Source: Bryobacterales bacterium
GTDB taxonomy: Bacteria; Acidobacteriota; Terriglobia; Bryobacterales; Bryobacteraceae
Direction of reading: 5' to 3'
Assembly: GCA_003132865.1 (NCBI GenBank)
Contig: PKYZ01000237.1
Coordinates: forward strand, 4,917 to 12,474
DNA: 7,558 nt
The position numbers were made by a program, and so were the translations under genes. This document shows positions 1 to 6,122 of the stretch, piece by piece. How positions within the stretch are numbered: position 1 is the stretch's first letter; every line of letters starts with the position of its first letter. The notes beneath the pieces were generated by a model, which saw only the letters and a list, made by a program, of their open reading frames with translations, ran no database searches and was not told where the DNA came from.

Positions 1-1063
1 TGAGCGCGATCTCGCCGGTGTGAGTCTGGTCTTTCTGGCGGGGATCGATGGTGTCGTGAAGATTCGGCACGTCGATGGGCACCAGGCCCGGAACCATCGA
101 CCGGCCATAGTAGCCGATACCGAACAGCGTTAGCCGATGCGGGCCAATGTCAAAGACCCGGTAGCCATTGAGCTTGTATTGCTGCCGGTGCTCCAGCCTG
201 TCCAGAAAGCCGTTGCCGTAGGATGCCTCGAAGGCGATCCAGGCGCGCGTGTCCGGGTTGGCGGGACTCCAGCCTGCGCTCAAATCGATGTCGCGGTAGT
301 CGCCAGTCAGCGTTACAAAGGGATTCAGGCGGTCGTGGAAGCCGTAGATGGCGGCCAGATCCACCGAGTGGTTGCCTTCGCGCACGTTGAAGGCGCCGCC
401 ATCGGTCTCGACGGTCTCGATGGTGGCCGGAACCATCGTGTTGGGATCGGAGTAGCCATTGCCATGCGCGTTGGCAGACAGATTGTTCGGCACCAGGTAG
501 TCGCCAACCTGGAAGTATTGCGCGATGGGCTCGCCGTGATCGCCGGCCACGCCCGGCGCGAAGTACTGCGGGGCTTTGATCCCACCGGAAGCGGTCTCGA
601 TCGGAATGCCCGGAATCGATACGGGAGCGCCGGGCCGCCCCGGGTTGGCGTCCAGGGTTTCTTCGCGGATGATCACGCGCTCGGCCGGATCGGGGTGAAG
701 AACGCTGGCGTCTTTGACATTGCCAAGATGGGCCGTCACGTTGACCACCTGCGACTGGGCCGCCAGTTCGAAGCGCAGGTTAAGCTGGAGGTCGCCCTGC
801 ACGCGCAGCGTTTGGCGGAGGTCTGCGAAGCCCGCATGCTGGATTTCGAGTGTGTAACTGCCGGGTGGGATGTCCGCGAACGAAAACAGGCCCTCGTTAT
901 TGGTGCGGGCTTCCTGCGCCGCGGCGGCCTGCGAGGTCAGCCGTACGCCTGCCTGGGCCACGGCCTTGCCCTGGGGATCGCAGAGGCGGCCGGAGAGTGT
1001 GGCTGCCGCGGCGGACGCCACCAGCAGCACAACGGAACCGAGGCCTCGGGCTAGCCAGGACAT
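1..1063 (-). CDS. TonB-dependent outer-membrane receptor, N-terminal part (runs off left edge)
   Basis: Reading the minus strand from ATG at 1063 gives an uninterrupted frame to the window edge (354 codons, no stop). Residues 1-21 look like a signal peptide: basic Arg6, a hydrophobic stretch, then an Ala-rich cleavage region. Residues ~22-102 form a carboxypeptidase-regulatory-like beta-sandwich, with GRLCDPQGKAV at the start and IPPGSYTLEIQHAGF near residues 65-79. SQVVNVTA (~104-111) could be a TonB box. A plug-like region follows (GGIKAPQYFAPGV, then ETDGGAFNVREGNHSVDLAA), then alternating aromatic beta-barrel strands. Such receptors take up metal complexes or other large substrates across the outer membrane using TonB energy. 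The gene is divergent from nikR and shares its control region, so nickel or a nickel chelate is the inferred substrate. The substrate is not visible in the sequence. No clear Shine-Dalgarno precedes the ATG; another ATG at 1073 is out of frame. Confidence 0.88.
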   Translation of the reverse strand, partial: MSWLARGLGSVVLLVASAAAATLSGRLCDPQGKAVAQAGVRLTSQAAAAQEARTNNEGLFSFADIPPGSYTLEIQHAGFADLRQTLRVQGDLQLNLRFELAAQSQVVNVTAHLGNVKDASVLHPDPAERVIIREETLDANPGRPGAPVSIPGIPIETASGGIKAPQYFAPGVAGDHGEPIAQYFQVGDYLVPNNLSANAHGNGYSDPNTMVPATIETVETDGGAFNVREGNHSVDLAAIYGFHDRLNPFVTLTGDYRDIDLSAGWSPANPDTRAWIAFEASYGNGFLDRLEHRQQYKLNGYRVFDIGPHRLTLFGIGYYGRSMVPGLVPIDVPNLHDTIDPRQKDQTHTGEIAL

Positions 1064-1091
1064 GCGCGCGCATAGCAACAACTGTACATTG

Positions 1092-1134
1092 GTAATACTA
1101 TCAGCGAGTGCTGCTGTTTTCAAGTACGTATTAC
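1092..1134. promoter_or_regulatory. Candidate NikR operator: inverted repeat GTAATAC-N29-GTATTAC
   Basis: A perfect 7-bp inverted repeat has arms at 1092-1098 and 1128-1134, between nikR and the divergent receptor gene. The arms resemble known NikR half-sites in the GTAT/ATAC core (E. coli uses GTATGA-N16-TCATAC), but they face outward and are 36 bp apart centre to centre, unlike the E. coli arrangement. A weaker GTATTC at 1150-1155 lies 22 bp, two helical turns, beyond the right arm. The left arm covers the receptor -10 and the right arm sits just upstream of its -35. The position argues for Ni-dependent repression of the receptor and possibly autoregulation of nikR. Binding by NikR is inferred. 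Confidence 0.55.
1095..1123 (-). promoter_or_regulatory. Sigma-70-like promoter of the TonB-dependent receptor
   Basis: On the minus strand, TTGAAA (1123-1118) and TAGTAT (1100-1095) are separated by exactly 17 bp. This gives 5 of 6 matches at -35 and 4 of 6 at -10. The predicted start site near 1088 would leave a leader of about 25 nt before the ATG at 1063. The -10 lies inside one arm of the inverted repeat at 1092-1134, so a protein bound there should block transcription. Confidence 0.55.
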
Positions 1135-1172
1135 GGAGACGATTTGGATGTATTCTAATGAAGTACAAGCAT

Positions 1173-1592
1173 ATGACCGACCTTTGTCGTATTGGCGTGG
1201 CAATCAGCGGCGATCTCCTGGCGAAGTTCGACAAGCTCATCGCCCAGCGCGGATACACCAACCGCTCGGAAGCGTTCCGAGACCTGATCCGCAATGAACT
1301 GGTCCAGGAGACATGGAAGTCGTCGGATTCCGAGGTCTTCGGGACGGTGACGCTGGTCTACGACCACCATGCGCGCCTCCTTCCCGAAAAGCTCACCGAG
1401 TTGCAGCATCACTATCACGCCGCCGTGCTTTCCGCGCTGCACGTCCATCTGGATCACGACAATTGTCTCGAAGTGGTCCTGGTCAAGGGGAAGGCTGGCC
1501 TGGTGCAGAAGCTGTCGAACGCTCTGATCGCGATCAAGGGTGTGAAGCACGGACGCTTCACCGTTACGACGTCTGGCCACGACCTGCCCTGA
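1173..1592 (+). CDS. nikR: Nickel-responsive transcriptional regulator NikR
   Basis: The product has 139 residues, the usual NikR length. Residues 1-45 form the ribbon-helix-helix DNA-binding domain: strand RIGVAIS (6-12), then QRGYTNRSEAFRDLIR (25-40), where GYxNRSEAxRD is the family signature. Residues ~55-135 form the ACT-like nickel-binding domain. The square-planar nickel ligands of E. coli NikR (His76, His87, His89, Cys95) correspond to His79, His90, His92 and Cys98 here, in the motif HVHLDHDNC. KHGRF near the C-terminus matches the conserved VxHG segment. Nickel binding is expected to promote tetramer binding to operators and repress uptake genes. I chose ATG 1173 because homologues begin just before the first strand. 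An in-frame ATG at 1158 would add MKYKH; neither start has a strong Shine-Dalgarno. The gene is divergent from a TonB receptor, with an M-N-Q-O transporter 2.6 kb downstream. Confidence 0.95.
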   Translation: MTDLCRIGVAISGDLLAKFDKLIAQRGYTNRSEAFRDLIRNELVQETWKSSDSEVFGTVTLVYDHHARLLPEKLTELQHHYHAAVLSALHVHLDHDNCLEVVLVKGKAGLVQKLSNALIAIKGVKHGRFTVTTSGHDLP

Positions 1593-1682
1593 ATCGGTTT
1601 TTGCCTTCTCCGCTGGGCAGGCAATCCTGTCCGGCAATTCCTGCGGGGGCCGTAGGAGCCCACCTTTCAGCGCGTCCGGGCC

Positions 1683-1722
1683 GGCTGGAAAGCCATGCTG
1701 TAACCAAGATTGGCTGCCCCAC
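1683..1722. repeat. REP-like intergenic repeat, copy 1 (degenerate)
   Basis: Contains the small palindrome GGCT-GGAA-AGCC (1683-1694), then CCAAGATTGGCTGCCCCAC (1704-1722). The latter recurs at 2645-2663 in the same orientation with 18 of 19 bases matching. It sits about 90 bp after the nikR stop. The combination of short palindromes and an intergenic position resembles REP-type dispersed repeats; whether it is dispersed genome-wide cannot be seen here. Confidence 0.5.
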
Positions 1723-2001
1723 GGACACATGATCCGCGAGTGTCCGCTCCTCGAACGCCGCCGGCGAGTTATTCCAAGCTCAGAAACTCACTTCAACGCC
1801 TGCTACAAGCCGGCGATCGGATCTTCAGTATTCTCCGTCATGAAGCGTGCGTTTCCTGCGCAGCAGGGTAACCGATGTCATGACCGCGGTAAGCGCGGCA
1901 AAAAGAACAACGACAACGACGACCTTCACAATCGACGAGCAGACGGGGGTTGCCACAAGAGGAGGCCGCCGCCGCAACCGCAACCCCGTTTGATTCCTTG
2001 G

Positions 2002-2621
2002 CTAACGAGAAGGATCTGGCCTTACCCATCGCCGCTTGGCCGTCAGAGCGCATCTGGGAGCGTATCCAGGGAATCGGCGACGCCGCGAAGCCGAAGGCTG
2101 ACAGGAAGGCCAAGGTGGCGCGGGGAGGCCAAGAGCGCCCGCCAAGGGCGAGGCGGCCCCGCTCAGCAAAGAACGCGCCCAAATCCAATAGCGGCCGCGC
2201 GGACGCAGCAAGCCACCCCGCCACGCGGCGGGAGCAAGACGGCCCAGGTGGTTGCCACACCGGGTCCAGGCCCGATCTACAGTGGCATTGTCGATCAGCC
2301 CGCTTTCGGCCGCCTCCGCCACTAGTTTCCACAAGGCGGATTGCCGCACGCTAATTGTGATGCGGAAAAAGGTCACAGCCTGTTCCCCCAGCCGTTCGGA
2401 AGGACCTTTTCGACAATCGTCTGAAGAACAGTCGAATTCGGCAAACTCTGCACTTTGGCTGCAGATTCTGCATACTGGGACCCTCGACTTGCAGAATCCC
2501 TTCCATTTGGAGTGACGTCCCCTGTCGACTGCCTCGCAATGAACAGCATGTCCGCCTCGGACACTCCGTGTTCACGAAGAAGACCTTTGGCATGGCGCGT
2601 GCACTCTCCAAAGCCGCGCAC
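2002..2621 (-). other. Two weak, overlapping minus-strand frames, possibly a decayed small gene pair
   Basis: A GTG-initiated 82-codon frame (2621-2373) ends in TGA that shares GTGA (2376-2373) with the GTG of a second frame (2376-2002, 124 codons). This is the overlap typical of coupled genes. Parts look protein-like: KGLLREHGVSEADMLFIA in the first, RITISVRQSALWKLVAEAA and SGLIDNATVDRAW in the second. The C-terminal half of the second dissolves into Arg/Pro/Trp-rich sequence, as in a chance frame. Neither has a clear ribosome binding site and I recognise no family. They could be chance frames, a remnant of a decayed gene, or a short real pair; chance or decay is most likely. Confidence 0.15.
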
Positions 2622-2639
2622 TGACTAAGCAGCACCACC

Positions 2640-2663
2640 GGCAGCCAGGATTGGCTGCCCCAC
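2640..2663. repeat. REP-like hairpin repeat, copy 2
   Basis: A perfect 8-bp stem, GGCAGCCA (2640-2647) and TGGCTGCC (2652-2659), encloses a four-base GGAT loop. CCAC and a short T-run (TTTT) follow at once. The 19 bases at 2645-2663 repeat those at 1704-1722 with one mismatch. The hairpin plus T-run could act as a terminator for plus-strand transcripts, but the shared sequence with copy 1 points first to a REP-type element. Confidence 0.6.
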
Positions 2664-2737
2664 TTTTCTAACGCAGCAGGGCTAGTTCAATAAAACGTCT
2701 TAGCCCCTTACCTCCAGATATGCCAGTCTGTGCCGGA

Positions 2738-2777
2738 TTATATAGTCATTTCGTTATTGACGCGACAAAACAAGGAG
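2738..2777 (+). promoter_or_regulatory. Possible -10 and strong ribosome binding site of the beta-helix gene
   Basis: An AT-rich TTATATAGT (2738-2746) is a plausible -10 region, but I see no good -35 at the right distance. AAGGAG (2772-2777) lies 6 bases before the ATG at 2784, is the best Shine-Dalgarno in the window, and fixes that start. Confidence 0.45.
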
Positions 2778-2783
2778 CATTGA

Positions 2784-3359
2784 ATGAGCATTACGACGAA
2801 GAACTTGAGCAAAGCTTTTCTGTTTCTGACTACCTGCGCGCCCGTGCTGTTTGGGGCGGCCAGAGTAGTCAGCAACGCAGGAGTCATCGTGGGCTGTCCA
2901 GCCCAGTACACGACCATACAGGCAGCTATCGCCGCGGCAGCGCCGAACGACACAGTATATGTGTGTAACACTGGCGTGCCGTTCAATGAGCAGGTAACCG
3001 TTTCGAAATCGATCAAGCTTGTTGGGCAGACCGGAGCGATGATCCAACCAAGCCCTCTGGTGGCAAACACGACCAGTCTGACTTCAGGCAATGCAATCGC
3101 CGCCGCTATCTTTGTGACTGCGGGGACTACGGGCGTAACAATCTCGGATCTGATCATTGACGGCTCACAAAATCAGATCGCGAGCTGTCTGCCAAACCCG
3201 ATCGGAGTCTACTTTCAGAACGCCTCGGGTACAGTCGCTTATACGGCAGTGCGCAATTTCAAGCTCGGTTCCGGGCTTGAGGGTTGTCAGGCAGGGATAG
3301 GAATCTTCGCGCAAGCCGACGGTACGGGCGGCATTTCGAATGTCACAGGCTGGGTTTAA
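2784..3359 (+). CDS. Secreted right-handed beta-helix protein, N-terminal part (frameshifted gene)
   Basis: Frame of 191 codons with an excellent ribosome binding site. Residues 1-26 look like a signal peptide: Lys6 and Lys10, then a hydrophobic stretch ending in LFGAA. The mature part has the start typical of pectate-lyase-like beta-helix proteins: YTTIQAAIAAAAPNDTVYVC (42-61), then FNEQVTVSKSIKLVGQ (67-82). Short beta-rungs with Asn/Gly turns follow. Cys38 and Cys61 could form a disulfide. Two tandem stops (TAA TAG, 3357-3362) end the frame abruptly at ISNVTGWV, while the same fold continues in the +1 frame (3340-4005). The two frames are therefore one broken gene of roughly 405 residues. 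The role is unknown; related proteins are secreted polysaccharide-binding or surface proteins, and no catalytic site is recognisable. The gene is visibly less GC-rich than its neighbours, which may indicate transfer. Confidence 0.75.
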   Translation: MSITTKNLSKAFLFLTTCAPVLFGAARVVSNAGVIVGCPAQYTTIQAAIAAAAPNDTVYVCNTGVPFNEQVTVSKSIKLVGQTGAMIQPSPLVANTTSLTSGNAIAAAIFVTAGTTGVTISDLIIDGSQNQIASCLPNPIGVYFQNASGTVAYTAVRNFKLGSGLEGCQAGIGIFAQADGTGGISNVTGWV

Positions 3360-4005
3360 TAGCGTTCACGATTTCCAGAAGACTGGAATTGTGGGCAACG
3401 AGCTGGGCACGACGCTGACTGCTACGTCGAATGTGGTGACCGGCTTCGGCCCAACGCCTAACATCGCTCAGAACGGAATCCAGATCGGGTTCGGGGCGAC
3501 TGGGACTATTACAGGAAATACTGTTAGCAACGTTGCGTACAGCCCGTGCGTGGACACAGTTACGTGTCCAGCTTCGGCTACGGGCGTGTTGATTTATGAC
3601 CCGTCGGGCTCCATTACCACCAGGTCGAACAACGTGAGCAACACACAGGGCGCTATCTACTATCTCTCGGCTAGCAACGGGAATATCAGCGCCAACACTA
3701 TCTCGAACACGTTCGTCTATGACGGTATCGGAATTGACACAGACGGGACAAATGCAGGTACCGGCAACACGGTGAATCAGAACGTTATCATGAATAGCTC
3801 CGAATCGGGTGTATATGTGAACACCGCTAACAATTCAGTGATTAACAATACGGTGATTGAAACGCCGATTGGAATCTGGTTTGTTAATACAAATAACACA
3901 CAAAGCGGCAATAAGTTCTTTGCCACACCGCTGACCGTCCAGCAAGGAACTCCTCCGGCAACTGCCCGCCGCGGCCAAGGTATGAAGCCGCAACCGGTTC
4001 GGTGA
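3340..4005 (+). CDS. Right-handed beta-helix protein, C-terminal part of the frameshifted gene
   Basis: This frame continues the beta-helix that begins at 2784, shifted by +1. After a short overlap it reads NSVHDFQKTGIVGNELG, exactly the kind of rung expected after ISNVT in the first part. The ATG at 3340 is therefore probably not a true start, and no ribosome binding site precedes it. Parallel beta-helix rungs recur about every 20-24 residues, with the pattern N-x-[IV]-x-N and turns such as GNTVSNV, NNVSNT, ANTISNT, NQNVIMN and INNTVIE. The chain is rich in Asn, Thr, Ser and Gly and has only a single pair of Cys. It ends in a basic, Pro-containing tail (RRGQGMKPQPVR). A terminator-like hairpin follows 8 bp after the stop. 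Alternatives are a sequencing error in the G/T run at 3349-3354 or a genuine pseudogene. Confidence 0.7.
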   Translation: MSQAGFNSVHDFQKTGIVGNELGTTLTATSNVVTGFGPTPNIAQNGIQIGFGATGTITGNTVSNVAYSPCVDTVTCPASATGVLIYDPSGSITTRSNNVSNTQGAIYYLSASNGNISANTISNTFVYDGIGIDTDGTNAGTGNTVNQNVIMNSSESGVYVNTANNSVINNTVIETPIGIWFVNTNNTQSGNKFFATPLTVQQGTPPATARRGQGMKPQPVR

Positions 4006-4012
4006 TCGCCTC

Positions 4013-4054
4013 GGAGGAGGTGGGACTGGGGCCTCCGCCTCCTCCAACTTTTCT
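4013..4054 (+). terminator. Rho-independent terminator after the beta-helix gene
   Basis: GGAGGAGG (4013-4020) pairs with CCTCCTCC (4038-4045), giving an 8-bp GC-rich stem. The 17-nt loop could shorten the hairpin by further G-C pairing. AACTTTTCT follows as a modest U-tract. It begins 8 bp after the stop at 4005, so it should end the beta-helix transcript and insulate the transporter genes. Confidence 0.6.
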
Positions 4055-4116
4055 CAATTTGGAACAGAGCGTCTGAACAAGTACCAGAGATGCCACGGTT
4101 CAATGGACTTGCAATG

Positions 4117-4137
4117 GGCCGGGAACGCGCCCCGGCC
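4117..4137. repeat. GC-rich hairpin in the leader region of the transporter genes
   Basis: GGCCGGG (4117-4123) and CCCGGCC (4131-4137) form a perfect 7-bp inverted repeat around a 7-base loop. There is no T-run after it, so it is not a typical terminator. It lies upstream of the probable transporter promoter; its role is unknown. Confidence 0.4.
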
Positions 4138-4154
4138 GCTCTCCTGCCGGCGTC

Positions 4155-4181
4155 GCACGAAGATCACATTCGTGCTATGCT
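4155..4181 (+). promoter_or_regulatory. Possible promoter and operator of the nickel transporter genes
   Basis: A perfect 7-bp inverted repeat, GCACGAA (4155-4161) and TTCGTGC (4169-4175), is followed directly by TATGCT (4176-4181), a possible -10. No good -35 is visible. A start site near 4188 would give a leader of about 25 nt before the ATG at 4215, which lacks a Shine-Dalgarno. The palindrome overlaps the expected polymerase site, as an operator would, but its sequence is unlike the GTAATAC arms near nikR, so NikR control here is not supported by sequence similarity. Confidence 0.4.
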
Positions 4182-4214
4182 GCCCGATAGGCTCGATTCG
4201 CGGCCCAGTTCACG

Positions 4215-6122
4215 ATGCACATTCCGGATGGCTATCTCAGTCCCTCGACGTGCGCCAGCCTGGCCGCCGCCGCCGCGCCATTCTGGTACGTCGCCCTGCG
4301 GCGCGTGAAATCCGCCTTGCACGCGCGGCTCATCCCGCTGATCTCTCTGTTCGCCGCGTTCTCTTTCGTCATCATGATGTTCAACCTGCCGCTGCCTGGA
4401 GGCACCACCGGCCATGCGGTGGGCATGGGCGTCGCTTCCATCGTCCTCGGCCCGTGGGCTTCCATCCTGGCCATCTCCATCGCGCTGACAATTCAGGCCG
4501 TGTTCTTCGGCGACGGCGGCATCACGGCGCTCGGCGCGAACTGTTTCAACATGGCGATTGCCGGGTCGCTGGTGGGCTATGCAACGTACCGGCTGGTCGC
4601 CTGGCGGGCGGGGCTGAGCTCCGCACGCCGTGTGGTGGCCGCCGGACTCGCCGGCTACACGGCCATCAACGTGGCCGCCCTATGCGCGGCCATCGAGTTC
4701 GGAATTCAGCCGCTCCTGTTTCACGACGCCTCCGGAACGCCGCTCTATGCGCCCTATCCGTTGCGCATCGCGATACCCGCCATGATGCTCGGACACCTGA
4801 CCCTGGCGGGCCTCGCGGAGCTGGTCATCTCGTCGGGCATGGTCGCGTATCTGCAGCGAACCGATCCGGGGTTGCTGCGCCTGACCGCGCCGGACGCCCC
4901 GCCTTCCGCCGAACCGATCCGGCCGCCGAACGATACCCTCCGGCTGCCCACCGCGCGCAAATTATGGCTGGCGCTGGCGGCGCTTCTGATCCTGACCCCC
5001 ATCGGGATTCTGGCCGTCGGCAGCGCCTGGGGTGAATGGAGCGCACGGGATTTCTCCGATCCGGAGACGCGGCGAGAGATTGCCGCGGCATCCCGCAACC
5101 TGGCTCCGCCGCCAGCCGCGCCCCGCGGTCTGGAACGTCTCTCCTCGATTTGGACCGCGCCCCTCTCGCGTTACGCGCCGTCCTTTATCCGCGGCGCATC
5201 ATATGGCTATTTGGTTTCCGCCATGGTGGGAGTCGGACTCATCATCGGGCTGGCGCTGTTGTTGAACTGGCTGCTGGCCTGGCGCCCGCCTGCCGTGGGA
5301 GGCCGCCGCCGCAAAGGTTTCGTCGAAAAGACTGCCCGCGGTTTGCTGGAGGCCACCGAACAAGTCCTCTTCGCCGAGGACATGGCCGCCACCGGCGGCT
5401 TCCTGCAACGTCTGGATCCGCGCGTGAAGTTGGTCGGTATCGGCGCGCTCATCGTGGCCGCCGTGGCCGTACATCGCCTCTGGGTGCTTGCGGGCATCCT
5501 GGCCCTCGGCATCGTTCTGGCGCTCGTTTCCCACATCCCCATCCGGCTGCTGAGGGCGCGTGTCTGGCTCGCCGTTCTGGCATTCACCGGAGCCATCGCG
5601 CTACCCGCGATTTTTCTGACGCCCGGTGCCGCCATCTATCGCCTCCCGCTGCTGGAGTGGCCGGTGACGCAGCAGGGATTACGCAGCGCCGGTTTCCTGA
5701 TATTGCGCGCGGAAACGGCAGCCACCCTGTCGATGCTGCTCATCCTCACCACCCTCTGGACGCGCCTGCTGCGAGCGCTGCGGTACTTTCGCGCGCCCGT
5801 CGTCGTGGTCGCCATTTTGGGGATGACCTATCGTTATATGTTCCTGTTCCTGGCCACCGCGCGCGATATGTTCGAATCGCGGGAGAGCCGCATCGTCGGC
5901 GTGCTGCAGCCGGCCGACCGCCGCCGCCTGGCCGCCGCCAGCGCGGGAGTGCTGCTGGGCAAAACCCTCCAGGTGAGCGGCGAAGTGCACATGGCTATGC
6001 AGGCGCGCGGTTTTCGCGGCGAGATTCGCCTGCTCGACGAATTGCAAATGCGCCCGAACGATTGGCTGCGGCTGGCGGCCTTCGTGGGCGCGGCCACGCT
6101 GGCGGTGTGGCTGGGACGATGA
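4215..6122 (+). CDS. Nickel/cobalt ECF transporter, fused NikM-NikN-NikQ (CbiM-CbiN-CbiQ type) membrane subunit
   Basis: A 635-residue membrane protein joining three subunits usually encoded separately. Residues 1-215 are the substrate-binding M component. MHIPDGYLSP is its signature start, and Met1, His2 and His67 match the nickel ligands known from NikM structures, so the start is secure. Residues ~249-357 are the N-like part: one membrane segment (250-270), an extracytoplasmic loop containing PRGLE (303-307) in place of the family motif PDGLE, and a second segment (330-355). Residues ~370-635 are the Q/T component, with several membrane helices, RLDPRVKL (399-406) and a coupling helix with QARGF (596-600) that should contact the ATPase. 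The protein imports nickel (or cobalt) through the inner membrane. The stop overlaps the ATPase start by ATGA. NikR nearby favours nickel. There is no Shine-Dalgarno. Confidence 0.93.
   Translation: MHIPDGYLSPSTCASLAAAAAPFWYVALRRVKSALHARLIPLISLFAAFSFVIMMFNLPLPGGTTGHAVGMGVASIVLGPWASILAISIALTIQAVFFGDGGITALGANCFNMAIAGSLVGYATYRLVAWRAGLSSARRVVAAGLAGYTAINVAALCAAIEFGIQPLLFHDASGTPLYAPYPLRIAIPAMMLGHLTLAGLAELVISSGMVAYLQRTDPGLLRLTAPDAPPSAEPIRPPNDTLRLPTARKLWLALAALLILTPIGILAVGSAWGEWSARDFSDPETRREIAAASRNLAPPPAAPRGLERLSSIWTAPLSRYAPSFIRGASYGYLVSAMVGVGLIIGLALLLNWLLAWRPPAVGGRRRKGFVEKTARGLLEATEQVLFAEDMAATGGFLQRLDPRVKLVGIGALIVAAVAVHRLWVLAGILALGIVLALVSHIPIRLLRARVWLAVLAFTGAIALPAIFLTPGAAIYRLPLLEWPVTQQGLRSAGFLILRAETAATLSMLLILTTLWTRLLRALRYFRAPVVVVAILGMTYRYMFLFLATARDMFESRESRIVGVLQPADRRRLAAASAGVLLGKTLQVSGEVHMAMQARGFRGEIRLLDELQMRPNDWLRLAAFVGAATLAVWLGR

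Larger units (their letters stand above)
1593..2737. other. Long stretch without a confident gene
   Basis: About 1.1 kb between nikR and the beta-helix gene. I find no recognisable protein on either strand. The several overlapping open frames are Arg/Pro-rich in the GC-rich part (about 1950-2330), as expected from chance frames. No convincing terminator follows nikR. The region holds two copies of a REP-like repeat (around 1704-1722 and 2640-2663), two weak minus-strand frames, and an inverted repeat GGGCTA/TAGCCC (2679-2684 and 2701-2706, 16 bp apart). It looks like decayed or inserted sequence more than working genes. Confidence 0.5.

Noticed and set aside
137..1054. Long open frame on the plus strand (305 codons)
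   Set aside because: It lies opposite the TonB receptor and its translation shows no domain, while the minus-strand frame gives a signal peptide, a carboxypeptidase-regulatory-like domain and plug/barrel sequence. It is a GC-driven shadow.
870..1172. Upstream extension of the nikR frame to 870
   Set aside because: It would overlap the start of the divergent receptor and the promoter region, and NikR proteins begin close to the first beta-strand.
1155..1730. Minus-strand 191-codon frame over nikR
   Set aside because: It is antisense to a clear NikR with all metal ligands; the antisense translation has no recognisable domain.
1593..2783. Insertion sequence or CRISPR array in the gene-poor stretch
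   Set aside because: No transposase frame, no terminal inverted repeats with target duplication, and no regularly spaced repeats; only two copies of one short sequence are present.
4006..4214. Cobalamin or NiCo riboswitch ahead of the transporter
   Set aside because: I looked for the B12-box-like conserved core and for a four-way NiCo layout and found neither; only separate simple hairpins are present.
5036..6118. Upstream extension of the ATPase frame to 5036
   Set aside because: The residues before 6119 are Arg/Pro/His-rich shadow sequence of the membrane protein. The real ATPase starts at ATG 6119, where the family alignment begins and where it overlaps the upstream stop by ATGA.
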